A stretch of 64,000 nt of DNA from Heterohyrax brucei. Taxonomy: Eukaryota; Chordata; Mammalia; Hyracoidea; Procaviidae. Location: positions 99,788,171 to 99,852,170 of the forward strand of contig CM053144.1 in the NCBI GenBank assembly GCA_028571685.1, written 5' to 3'. Position 1 is the first letter of the stretch. Each line of letters starts with the position of its first letter. Position numbers and translations under genes: made by a program. Shown in pieces: positions 22,096-32,016 of this stretch. The notes beneath the pieces are model-generated. The model searched no databases and was not told the DNA's origin. It saw nothing but the letters and a program-made list of their open reading frames with translations.

Positions 22096-22945
22096 CATAT
22101 GAAGAAAAGGAAAGAAAGTAAAGACCAAAGCCTGTCCAAGCAGTCTTCAAAACTTGCTCTTTAATGTAGAGTAGCTACAGCAAACGAAAGCGATGAACAG
22201 ATACTATAATGAAATGTGGAAAGCCTTCGAGTGAGAAAATCAAGAAGGAACATCATGCTCAGCTTTGCTCAAGCTAGAAGAGCAAGAAACAGTCATGCTT
22301 CAAGTTGCAGTATTTAAGGCTTCTATGGGCAAAAAAAATTGAGTGACATAAGAAGCATCAAAAGAAGATGGAAGGAATATACAGAGTTAATTTACCAAAA
22401 AGAATTAGGCAATATAAAACCATTTCGGGAGGTCATGTATGATAAAAAATTGATAGAACTAAAGGAAGAAGTCCAAGCTGCACTGAAGACATCAGTGAAA
22501 AGCAAGGCTCCAGGAACCGCTGGAATACTAATTGAGACGCTTCCACAAAAGGATGCAACACTCATATTCACACACCAGTGCCAAGAGATTTGGAAGACAG
22601 CTACCCGGCCAGTCGACTCAAGAGATTTATATTTGTGCTTATTCCACAGAATGATGGTCCAGTGGGATGCAAAACTTATCAAACAATATGATGTGAAACT
22701 TTTACCAAACAATATGATTAATATTATATGCAAGCAAAATTTTGCTGAAGATAATTGAAAGCAGCTGCAGCCATACATCAACAAGAAACTGCCAGAAATT
22801 CAAGCCAGATTCAGAAGAGGACTTGAAATTGAGAGATACCATTACTGAAGTCAGATAGATCTTCCTTGAAAACAGAGAGTAACAAAAACGCGTTAACCTG
22901 TGTCTTATCGACTACACAAAGGCATTTCATGGTGTGAATCCATAC
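22096..22945 (+). mobile_element. RTE LINE internal fragment, sense
   Basis: Part of the RTE reverse transcriptase and the region before it: RSIKRRWKEYTELIYQKELG, LKEEVQAALKTSVKSKAPGT, then RT block A as VNLCLIDYTKAF-like codons with shifts. The open frame 22339-22758 is the longest intact piece. Both ends are missing relative to the copy at 29600-34522. Confidence 0.8.
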
Positions 22946-23603
22946 TCAGACTTGCCCAAATCATCCAGAGGGCTTGGAACGGCCCTCTTGTGGTAAGAAG
23001 GAGAGGTACTGGTGGTGCTGCCCATCCCCAAAGTTTACAAGCTGGGCGGCCTGGTATGTTAGGGTTCACAGGTTCCAGTCCCTGGGTGGAAGTGGGTTTG
23101 CAAAGGCAACAGCTGTACTTCTGGTCCAAAGCAGGAATTTCTGGTTTGGGTGTGAGTCTGGGTACATGACAGATTTGAAATAATGCCAGTGGGCTCAGTC
23201 TGGAGAAGCATGCTAAGTGGGTGAGATCAGTTTAGGGGACACTGTCAATCAAAAGTTACCCAATCCATCCTGTGAAAGCAGACTTCATGCTGTCCCGCAA
23301 GTCTCCTCTTTCATTTTGTCCTCATCAGCTGCTCCTCAGTCTTCTACGACCAGAAGCAACATGGAGCAAGTTTAGATGAATTCAGTGTGAGCATCAACTC
23401 GCCATGATGAAGACTGAGACTTTCATCTTCCTTCGAAATCAAGATGGATCTGCATTCAGTCTTCTCTTTTTTATTTTTTTTGACTAAACTCCTTTTCTTC
23501 CTGCTTCTCTCTTACCTACTGCAACCACACAAAATTTTCTTCAGCTCTTCCTTTATTTCTATCTCAAAACTACCACCTTTCTTCTAGCATTCAGCCATCT
23601 CCA
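22946..23603. other. Unassigned DNA
   Basis: The open frames at 22900-23183 overlap in three frames, and none has a recognisable product. The local GC content at 22975-23170 is higher than in the neighbours, which could mean an LTR fragment. No diagnostic ends are seen. Confidence 0.3.
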
Positions 23604-23762
23604 CCTCACACCAATAATTCTCAAAGTATGGTCCCTGGACCAGAAATATCAGTATCATTTGCTAGGAATGCCCACTCCCAGGTTCCATTCCCAGATTCCC
23701 TGAATCAGATACTCAGGGTGGAGCCCAGCATGCTCCTGTTTAACAAGCCCTCTAGGTGAGAA
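23604..23762 (+). mobile_element. MER5A-like hAT (Charlie) non-autonomous element
   Basis: 'ttctcaaagtatggtccctg', 'ggaccagaaatatcagta', 'ctgaatcagatactcagg' and 'taacaagccctctaggtg' follow the order of MER5A, a mammal-wide hAT-Charlie derivative. Confidence 0.8.
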
Positions 23763-23878
23763 CCTTTGAGCCACTAATGGATACCATAACCAGGTTGACC
23801 TGGGAAAGAGATTTTTTAAAATTTTTAATCATTTGCCTCTTGAGCCCTGAAATCATAAAGGACTCTCTATTCCTCACA

Positions 23879-23926
23879 CCTAGGGTCGCCATGAGTCGGA
23901 TCCGACTCGACGGCACTTGGCTTGGC
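23879..23926 (+). repeat. Tail-only mini-insertion with perfect 10-bp TSD
   Basis: A 48-bp block, 'gggtcgccatgagtcggatc' onward, ending 'cggcacttggcttggc'. ATTCCTCACA flanks it exactly at 23869-23878 and 23927-23936. It holds a perfect 16-bp palindrome (GAGTCGGATCCGACTC, 23893-23908). It resembles the last 40-50 bases of the SINE/RTE tail with a different 3' end, and no SINE body is present. The duplication shows it was inserted as this short unit. Confidence 0.85.
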
Positions 23927-24223
23927 ATTCCTCACAAGATTAAACCTGAACTTAAACAAGGCCCTCCCTAACTGTATTAGCTCGTCTTTTTGTGGGTTTC
24001 CTTTGCTCCAGTCAGACTTCCTGTTTTTTGACATTCCACTGTTACATGGCACCTCTCTCATGATGTTTGCTGTCCACTTACTCATATCTTGTGCATCTTC
24101 AGCAGCATAACCCAAGTCTCACTCCTGAGCTGAGCCCAGAGAGCTTTCTCCTTCTGAATGAATACTGTTCATATTAGGGTTTTATGCAATTATTTACCAC
24201 TTATTTAGCCCACACTGTATTGA

Positions 24224-24392
24224 TAGGAAACTCTGGTTGATGTAATGGTTAAGTGCTATAGCTGCTAACCAAAAGGTCAGCAGTTCAAATCTGCAAGGTG
24301 CTCCTTGGAAACCCTGTGGAGCAGTTCTAATCTGGTCTGTAGGGTTACTATGAGTTGGAATCAACTTGACAGCAGTCGGTTTAGTTTGATTT
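24224..24392 (+). repeat. AfroSINE, sense, with 8-bp TSD
   Basis: Head 'aggaaactctggttgatgta', body 'gctgctaaccaaaaggtcag', tail 'atgagttggaatcaacttg'. TGTATTGA is duplicated at 24216-24223 and 24393-24400. Confidence 0.85.
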
Positions 24393-24400
24393 TGTATTGA

Positions 24401-25099
24401 CAGCCATTATTTTATGTATATAGTTCAAGTTTCCCCAAATAGGTTATAAACATCTTTGGGCTTTATAATATTCAAATCTCTTTGTCATACTCACAATGTC
24501 CCATTATCTACACATAACATTCATCTTCCTCAAACTGAAATATTATAAGTATTCCAGTGTATTATGAAAACCATGGATTCTCAAAATTGTACCACACACC
24601 CTCTGAATCAAAATCTTCAAGGGAAAGACTTGGAGGTCTCTAATGGGAATAAGTATCCAAGCATTCCCTAATGTCAGGTATGTTTTGGAAATACAAATGT
24701 AAACAATCAATGCTCAAAAATGTTGACATAAAAAAAAAGAAAAAACTTGAATTTTTAATCAAAAAGAAAAACAGAAGAAAAAGATCCTGAGAGTACTTGA
24801 TCAGTATGTGCAGGAAGTCTGTGTCCATGAAAGGAGTTTGGGAGGAACGATGGGTTGAGAAAGCAGAAGGACAAGCAGAGAGGGAAGGGAAAGACAGGAG
24901 AACAGCTCTGTGGGATTTAAATTAAACACACTGGGCAGGACAGACTTTCTAATGCCAGCACCACCTCCAAGTAGTGAGGTGGGGGTTAGTGACTAGGAAT
25001 CAAGGGAGATGACGGTAAGCTGAAAGTCTCTCCTGACTTGTCTCACCCTGAGAGTTGAGTGGTTTTGACATTCATGAGCCACCAGGGCCTGGGGAATTG
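24401..25099. other. Unassigned AT-rich DNA
   Basis: No gene or diagnosable repeat. Open frame 24640-24828 on the minus strand is driven by an A-rich run near 24729-24785. Confidence 0.35.
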
Positions 25100-25280
25100 T
25101 TTTCTCCCTGACTCATACATTGCAGAATCCTTAAGAGGGGAGCCTCGCTTTTAAAATTAGATTATCCAGGCTGATTTATATCACTTTGAAACAGAGCCCA
25201 GAAAGATTAAAAACTTGCCCAAGAACACATTGGTATTATCAGAGCTGAGCCTAGAGTCCAGGTCTTCTGATTCAACAGTT
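25100..25280 (-). repeat. Probable MIR SINE, antisense
   Basis: The plus strand shows the reverse of a MIR core: 'gaaagattaaaaacttgccc', 'aagaacacattggtatta', 'gagcctagagtccagg'. It is diverged; the outer limits are approximate. Confidence 0.5.
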
Positions 25281-25292
25281 GAGAGATTCTTT

Positions 25293-26902
25293 TTTTTCTC
25301 TCTTTTTAAATTTCATCTAGCTTTAGGTGCAAGCTTACAGCACAAATTACTTTCTCATTCAAAAATTTCTATAACAATTGGTTTGTGACATTGGTTGGGA
25401 CACCCACATTGTGTCTGCAGTGGGAGGCTTTCCCCTTCCATCGTGGGTTTCCTGTGTCTGTTCATCCAGTTTTCCTCTCCCTTCCTGTCTTCTCCTCTTT
25501 GGTTTTGGGCAGACATTGCTTATGTGGCCTCATATATCCGTATCAAGAGCATGTTCCTTGCTTGTGTACTTGCAGTCTTTGTTTCATAGGCCTGTCTAAT
25601 CTTTGGCTGACAGGTAAACTTGGGAGTGGCTTCAGTTCTGGGTTAGCAGGGAGTCTGGGGGCCATAGTTTGGGGTTTCCTTGATTCTCAGACCACAAAGT
25701 CTGCTCTTTTTGTGTGTCTGTGTGAATTTAAATTTTGTTCTACATTTGTTCTGTATCCTCCTACTCAGTCTGGGACCCTCTATTGTGATTTCTCTCAGAG
25801 TGGTAGCTGGCAGTAGCTGGGCACCACCTAGTTCTTCTAGGTTCAGGCTGGTAGAAGCTGTGGTTCATTTGGTCCATTAGTGCCCTGAGCTAGCATTTTC
25901 CTTGTCTTTAGCTTTCTTCACTCTTCTTTGATCCTGGTGGGACCAATAGAATGTATCTAAGGCAACTTGTAGGCTTTTAAGGCCCCAGATACTACTCAGC
26001 AAGGTAGGATATAGAACATTTTCTTTATGAACTATATTATGCCGATTGATCTAGATGTCCCCCAAGATCATAGTGTCCCCAGTCCTCACCCTGTGTAACT
26101 CTGTCCCTCAAGGTATATGGCTGTCTAGGAAGTTTCCATGACTTTGCCTTGGTCAAGTCATCCTGACATTCCATAAATTGCCTTATGTTTCCAGTCACTG
26201 AAGTTCACACTTGTCTGCTGTCTCATTAGTGATTTCCCCTTCCCCATCACCCCTAAACATCGAAGATTGTTTCTTTCTCTCTATAAACCTTGTCTTGGAT
26301 TTTTATAATTGTGGTCTCGTACAATATTTGTCCTATTGTGGTAGATTTATTTCACTCAGCTAATGTCCTCCAGATTCCTCCATATTGTAAGATGTTTCGT
26401 GGATTCATTATTGTTCTTTACTGTTATGTATCATGTATGTACCATAGTTTGTTTATCCATTCATCTGTTGATAGGTGTGTAGGTTGTTTCCATCTTTTTA
26501 CTACTGTGCATAATGTTGCAAGAGCATAGATATGCATATATCTACTAATTTACAGTTCTTATTTCTCTAGGATATATGCCTAGTAGTCTGATTATGAGCC
26601 TGCATGGGATCTCTATTTCTAGTTTTTAAGTGGCCATATCATTTTCCATAGTGGCTGTAGCATGTTGCATTCCCATAGGCAATGCATAATAAGCATTGCA
26701 GTCTCCGTGCATCCTTTCCAACATTTGTTATTTTCGGGTTTTTTGATTAGTGCAAATTAATGCTGGGGTGAGATGGTATCTCATTGTAGCTTTGGTTTGC
26801 ATTTCTTCCATGGCTAATGATAGTGAACATCTGCTCATGTGTCTGTCAATCCTTCTGAATGTCTTCTTTGGTGAAGTCTCTGTTTACCTCCTTTGCCCGT
26901 TT
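25293..26902 (-). mobile_element. Old L1: 3' UTR and ORF2 C-terminus, antisense
   Basis: Begins in a T-rich run and carries an older afrotherian L1 3' UTR ('cttacagcacaaattac', 'ggcttttaaggccccag', 'attatgccgattgatcta'). It continues into reverse-oriented ORF2: 'acaatatttgtcctattgtg', 'accatagtttgtttatcc', 'ggggtgagatggtatctc'. It resumes after a nested L1 at 27468-27532. Open frames at 25378-25880 and 26290-26938 are shadows. Confidence 0.85.
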
Positions 26903-27467
26903 GAAAAAAAATACTGTGCTTTAAGTGAAAGTTTATAATCCAAGTCAATCTGTCATACAAAAACTTACACTCACATTGCTATGTAATTCTAGTTGCTCTT
27001 CTCACTGTGTGACAGCACAGTTCTTTCCACCCTGTGTTTCCCATGTCCTTTCAATGAGCTCCTGTCCTCTCCTCCCCTTTCATCTCACTTCTGGACAGAA
27101 GCTGCTCATTTAGTCTCCTGTGTCTGCTTAAGCCAGCAAGCACACTCTTTGCTAGTATTGTTTTATACCTTATAGTCCAATCTTTGTCTGAATCAGAGTT
27201 AGCTTTGGGAGAGCTTTCGGTTCTGGGATAACAAGAGTCTGGCGGCCATGTCTTCTAGGGACCCTCTAGTCTGTTGGACCATCAAGTCCATCAAGGTCTT
27301 TTCAACAGAGCTTGAATTCTGCACACCTATCTTTTTCCCACTATAACAGGGACTGTGTATTGTATTTCCTGTCAGGATAGTTCCTGGTGCTGGCTGGGCA
27401 CCATATGGTTCTTCTTGTCTTATGCTTATATAGGTTCTTCCTTATGTGGCCCTTTCTGTCTCTTGTT
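26903..27467 (-). mobile_element. L1 3' end inserted inside an older L1, antisense
   Basis: Starts with an A/T run followed by 'aagtttataatccaagtc', an L1 3' UTR of the same type as 19747. CTTTGCCCGTTT is duplicated perfectly at 26891-26902 and 27468-27479, inside host ORF2 sequence. This gives a clear relative age: host L1 first, this copy second. Confidence 0.85.
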
Positions 27468-27532
27468 CTTTGCCCGTTTTTAACTGGATTATTATTTTTT
27501 AAAATATCTACAGGTCTTAAAAATAACTATTA
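27468..27532 (-). mobile_element. Continuation of the old L1 after the nested copy
   Basis: Resumes with the TSD, then 'aactggattattatttttt', the expected continuation of reverse-oriented L1 ORF2. It ends at the start of an MLT1-like LTR. Confidence 0.65.
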
Positions 27533-27544
27533 TGTTAGTCATCT

Positions 27545-27693
27545 AAAACCAAACAAAACCCACTGCCGTTAAGTCAACTCCAACTCAAAGACCTTATAGA
27601 CAGAGTAGAATTGCCCCATAGGACTTCCAAGGAGCACCTGGTGAATTTGAACTGCTGACTTTCTGATTGGCAGCTGTAACATTTGACCACTAC
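27545..27693 (-). repeat. AfroSINE, antisense, inside an LTR
   Basis: 'aaaacccactgccgttaag', 'gacagagtagaattgcccc', 'caaggagcacctggtgaat', 'ttggcagctgtaacatt'. It lies about 12 bases inside the LTR start, so here the SINE is younger than the LTR, the reverse of the situation at 53082. Confidence 0.8.
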
Positions 27694-28143
27694 TACTGTA
27701 ACAGAAATATTATAAGTGAATGGCTTTAAAAAGGGAAACTTTTTCTGTGATAGTCCAGTAGGCTACAAGTCCAGATTCAGAACATCATCAGCTCTGATTC
27801 AGGGAAAGATTTCTCTGTTGGCTCTAAAGGAAGGTCCTCGCCAACAATCTTTCCCCAGACTGGGAGCTGCTGAGGCGGGAGGACCCTGGGTCCTTTCTAA
27901 AGAAGGGGCTCTGCTCCGGCACTTCTTCTTGGTGGTATGAGATCCCTAAATCTCTGCTTGCTTCCCTTTCCTTTATATCCCAAGATGTTGCCTCACGGCA
28001 TAATATAATCTTACACATTGAGTCCAGCTGCACCAACACAACTGCCTCCCTCATTAACATCTTAGAGGCAGGGTTTACAATGTTGAGGAACATCATACAA
28101 TACCAGGAGTCATGGCCCGGCTAAACTACTACACACACATTTT

Positions 28144-28176
28144 GGGGCGGGGGGGGAGGGGGGAGGTGGTGATGGG
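28144..28176 (+). repeat. G-rich tract
   Basis: 'ggggcggggggggagggggg' followed by 'aggtggtgatggg' gives at least four G-runs of three or more, enough for a G-quadruplex on the plus strand. It is an expansion of the short G-run that MLT1-like LTRs normally have near this point. Confidence 0.75.
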
Positions 28177-28207
28177 AAAGGACACAGTTTGATCCATGGC
28201 AATTACA

Positions 28208-29121
28208 GTGATTTTTAAGAGTCAGTATTTGTAACTACAGGTCTCTACTCACTGGGAGCAAAGCATTAATAAGGTAACCAAAAGCTTAGAGAATAGACAA
28301 ATCTGCAGTAGTTGCAACCTCATCTAGACTGAGCTCAGGAGAACTAGATCATGCCCAGCTATTGCCACTGAATATTTTGGACAAAGTCACAACAGTTTGT
28401 CCTGGATAGAATGGCAGAAAAATGTGGAGTAGCACTCAAATTCTTATTAAAAACAAACAAAAGAACAAACTACCCCCCCCCACATAAGCTAGAACAGTAG
28501 AGAACAGATGACCCTCGCTAACCTTAGATACTCATTAAACTTAGAACAAATGCTTATTTCTTGCGATCATGCTTTTAGCAAAATAGCAGAGTGGCACACA
28601 AAATGAAGGCTATTACCTATAAGGTCATTTCCCTACTTAAAACCCATCAGTATGAAGAAAATGACAGCAATTATTAAAAAATGGAGATGAGGAGATAAGG
28701 GGCAGAGAAACCAAAATGCTCAAAAGGGAAAAAAGGAACAATATTAAAAAGAATATTGACACATTGTGATAAATATAAGCAATGTCACTGAACAACTGCT
28801 GTGGAAATTGTCATATGGAAATATAACTTGTATAAACTTTCACCAAAAAGTCAACAAAATATTATTTTTTAAAAAAGTCAGTGTCTAAAGAATCTTTTAT
28901 ATAAGAACAAGAACAGTTAAGAACTAACCTAATCCCAAATTTTCAGAAGTAAAATCTAATCCTAAAAAATAATAATAATTGAGATCAATTGAAATAGTGA
29001 TGTAAAAACAACTATCACGGTAGTTGGCATAGAGTTGGTATTTAACGCCTTTCTCTTTTTCCAGTCACTGAAGGGTGAGTTCTAATGTTAACCTGAAAGT
29101 TCGTTTGTTTCCATTGCTCAC
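28208..29121. other. Unassigned AT-rich DNA
   Basis: No coding exon, RNA gene or diagnosable repeat. A short C run occurs at about 28473-28480. Confidence 0.35.
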
Positions 29122-29340
29122 ATAATTCAGGGTGGGGGCTTTGGAATTATTCAGATTTAAGTCTGAGTCCTGGATCAATCACTTGCTGAGTAATTTTGTT
29201 CATAATTATTTCATCTCTCTATACCTCAGTTTATCTAGAAAATGGAAACAATAATACCTTCCATGTTTGTTCAGAAGATTAGACTTGAAAAGTACTTGTT
29301 AGCACAATGCCAAACATTTAGTAAGAACTCAATGAATTGC
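29122..29340 (+). repeat. MIR SINE, sense
   Basis: 'gggctttggaattattcaga', 'gtcctggatcaatcacttg', 'acctcagtttatctag', 'aaaatggaaacaataatacc', 'cagaagattagacttga' and 'aagaactcaatgaattg' follow MIR order from the core to the 3' end. Confidence 0.8.
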
Positions 29341-29399
29341 TTGCTGTTCTTGACTTGCTGCAAAACTTTAGTCTGATCAATACCTTCTTATAAATGAAG

Positions 29400-29575
29400 T
29401 AGTGTCTGAACCAAACTGCCTAGTTTGAAACTTGGATCCATCACTTACTGCTTGTGTTATCTTGGAAATGTTATTTAACTGTTTTGTGCCTCATCCATTA
29501 TAGTAAATGAGTTACTACATGCAAAGTGTTGAGCACTGCATCTGACACAGCATAAATAATAAGTTATTATTAATA
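29400..29575 (+). repeat. Second MIR SINE, sense
   Basis: 'ttggatccatcacttactg', 'tgtgttatcttggaaatg', 'ttgtgcctcatccattat' and 'gcataaataataagttatt'. Two MIRs in tandem mark this as old sequence into which the RTE inserted. Confidence 0.7.
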
Positions 29576-29764
29576 TTTTTCCCTACAGCTATTGGCCCCC
29601 ACTTGTCTGTCAGTTTGTTGTCCTGTGGGGGCTTTCCTGTTGCTGTGTTGCTAGAAGCCACGCCAGTGATCTTCAGATACGAGCAGGGTCACCCACGGTG
29701 GACAGGTGTCAGCTCAGCTTCCAGACTAAGACAGATAGGAAGGACGACTCAGACGGCCATTTCT

Positions 29765-30311
29765 TTTTTGTTTTTATTATGATTGAATGAAAATGTACAT
29801 TCCCATATAAATTTGCATGCTGACCTACATGCAGCTTCCACTTCTCTCCCTGCACAGTGACAGCACACTCTTCCTCTCTGCTCCATATATGTCGTATCTT
29901 CCCAACAGTCTCCTATCTTCTCCTCTCCACCCATGCCCCTTCCTCCAGTATGAGGTCAACAGGACGGCCTTCTATAGATGCCTAGAACCATAAAGTGCCT
30001 ACACAATATGGTCATTCTGTGTCACCAAGTCCAATCCATTGCTGTCCGAAAAGTTGAACTTCATTATGATTTATGGATAGGGACCACATCAGAGCCAGGG
30101 GCCCTGCTCTCAGGAGAACTCTGAGGCCCCTGGACCATCAATTGTGGCCTTTTATTGGAGATCTCAGGGTTCACCCCTGTTTATATTTGTGTTGCCAGTG
30201 AGACTCAACTTTGTGAGCTCCATCGTGGCTGTCACTGGTGGTGACCAGGCACCATCTGGTTCATTCGTTCACAAGTTGATGTAGACTTCCACTCATGTGG
30301 GGCTCCCAGAA
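29765..30311 (-). mobile_element. L1 3' end, 5'-truncated, antisense, inside the RTE
   Basis: 'ttgtttttattatgattgaa' then an L1 3' UTR nearly parallel to 12240-12770 and 55300-55820. GGCCATTTCT is duplicated at 29755-29764 and 30312-30321, the second copy continuing the RTE sequence. It is the youngest L1 subfamily seen here. Confidence 0.9.
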
Positions 30312-30838
30312 GGCCATTTCTGAAAGAATTAGCTGGTGAAAACCTTATGAACAGCAGCAGAACACTGTCAGATGCAGTGCTGCAAACTGAGCCACCTAGG
30401 CTGGAAGGCACTCAGAGGATGACTGGGGAAGCGCTGCCTTCTCAAAGTAGCGTGGACCTTAATGACATGGATGGAGTCAAGTTTGGGGGACTTTCACTTG
30501 CTGATGTGGCATAACCCCAAGTGAGAAGGAACAGATACAAATATCCATTAATAATCAGAGCATGGAATGTATGAAGTATGAACCTAGGAAAACTGGAAAT
30601 CATTAAAAATGAAGTGGAACACATAAACACAGATATCCTAGGCATTAGTGGGCCCAAATGGACTAGTATTGGCCGTTTTTAGTTAGACAATCATATGGTC
30701 TACCATGCCAGAAATGAAAACTTGAAGAGAAATGGTATTGCATTTGTTATCAGAAAGAACATTTTCGGATCCGTCCTGACGTACAGTGCTGTCAGTGAGA
30801 GAATAATATCCATACACCCTCAAGGAAGTCTAGTTAAT
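30312..30838 (+). pseudogene. RTE endonuclease N-terminal region
   Basis: Contains codons for an APE-type endonuclease start: 'tggaatgtatgaagtatgaa' and the region corresponding to DILGISGPKWTSIG. It continues at 32017 with 'actattattcaaatttatgc' and then 'ttactggtgattggaatgc' (TGDWNAKVGN). Stops interrupt it, and the LTR splits it between codons for the middle of the domain. Confidence 0.75.
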
Positions 30839-31574
30839 TGCGGAGGTCCGCCATCAGCCTTGCAGACAAAGTCACGAACCCCTGTAAATGACAGGCTGAA
30901 GCATCTCACCTGTGACATGTTTTCTAGCCTACTGCCCTTGATATTATTTGGCTTCCTAATTAAATTTTCTTCAAAAAGATACCCCCTCCTCTCCTGGCAC
31001 AAGGATCAGGGGAGATGCCTTCTGAGAGGGGCCTTTACTACCCCCTCGGTTTATGAAATAATATTGGAAAAACCTCAACAGGAATTTCTGGGGAAAAGAG
31101 CTCAGAGGAATGATTGCCTAACACAGCCAGCTTGAGAGCAGCGAGGCCGGCCCCACCCCTGCTGACTTCTCCCAGCTGCTCACCCCTCCCTTCACATGAG
31201 ATAAGCAAGCTTGCAAGAAGGCCCGGAAGGGCTTTCCAGAGACAACTCCCCTCCCTCTCTTTCCCAGCTGTCAGATAGGGAACATCTTACTTCAGGAAAA
31301 TAACTAGATTCCCAAGTTTATTATATTTGGTATTGGCAAGCAAACAAATACTAAAGAAATGCCTTTCTTAGAGTAGTTTAAGAGAAACTTAGAATAAGGG
31401 ATGGTGGACACTCATTGTCCTTACAGGAAGAGACAAAGAAAAGCAGAAAAGGAACAGAGACTGTCAAAGTATAACTTTTAAGATAGGTTTGTTCTCTCTT
31501 CCTGCTTAGGTAAAGTTAATAGAAGTTCTAGGATTAGTTTTGCTCCAGCTGTTAATTATAAATCACAAATATGC

Positions 31575-31795
31575 CTGTCTCAGACCATTCTTTAGAGGGC
31601 CCTAATGGTTAACATGAAAAGCAATGACAAAGTGTTTGTTCTTTATTGACAGAGAAGACCCTAATAGTCAACAAGAGAAGAAGACCACTGTCTCTAACCA
31701 CTGTTTAGAAGATCTTAATAGCTAACGTGAAAAGAGGCACTAGTCTCAGGCCATTATTTAGAAAACTCTAGTAATTGACATAAAGAGACCACGAG
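31575..31795 (+). repeat. Tandem U3 repeats of the LTR
   Basis: Three or more diverged units, each with 'ccattctttagagg'-like, 'taatggttaacatgaaaag'-like and 'agtctcaggcc'-like parts: 31585, 31655-31695 and 31697-31790. The second copy of the LTR (58500-58690, antisense) has the same multiplication. In retroviral LTRs such U3 repeats act as enhancers; that role is inference here. Confidence 0.7.
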
Positions 31796-31814
31796 CTACC
31801 TTCTTCTTGCCTAG

Positions 31815-31875
31815 CCAATCACCAACGTGGTCAAAGTACTGCTGCCTTACTGACTATAAAAAAGATAACAATAAA
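31815..31875 (+). promoter_or_regulatory. LTR core promoter and poly(A) signal candidates
   Basis: CCAAT at 31815-31819, TATAAAA at 31855-31861 and AATAAA at 31870-31875. The order is retained in the antisense copy (ATTGG at 58475-58479, TATA/AATAAA complement at 58428-58440). The AATAAA is unusually close to the TATA box. Confidence 0.55.
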
Positions 31876-32016
31876 CTAAGACAGCCTCTCTTTCGCTCTC
31901 TTGGTCCGGCTGCCTTGAACCAAAAAACTCGTTCCTGTCTCTCTTATTCATTTCCTGCCACACCTCTCCCTCCCTCCGTGTGGGACCCTGAAAAGTGCTG
32001 GAACTGGCTCCTGGCA

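Larger units (their letters stand above)
27533..28207 (-). mobile_element. MLT1-like LTR, antisense, split by an AfroSINE
   Basis: Starts 'tgttagtcatcta', is interrupted by a SINE at 27545-27693, and resumes 'tgtaacagaaatattata'. It then shows 'ctacaagtccagattcag', 'tctctgttggctctaaagg', 'ccctgggtcctttctaa', 'cactacacacacattttg' and a G-rich block, ending near 'gatccatggcaattaca'. The open frames 27716-28096 are shadows. Confidence 0.7.
30839..32016 (+). mobile_element. Solo LTR of an endogenous retrovirus, sense
   Basis: 1178 bp beginning 'tgcggaggtccgcc' and ending 'gctcctggca' (TG...CA). It is flanked by GTTAAT at 30833-30838 and GTTGAT at 32017-32022, a 6-bp TSD with one substitution. 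It interrupts RTE codons, so its limits are certain. U3 has a repeated roughly 70-base unit at 31575-31795. No gag, pol or env lies beside it. A related copy lies antisense at 58299-59434. The retroviral class is uncertain; an A-rich TATA and CCAAT arrangement would fit a class I (gamma-like) LTR. Confidence 0.9.

Noticed and set aside
30695-31135. 146-residue plus-strand open frame
   Set aside because: It begins in RTE endonuclease sequence and runs into the solo LTR, so it is a chance fusion of two repeats.
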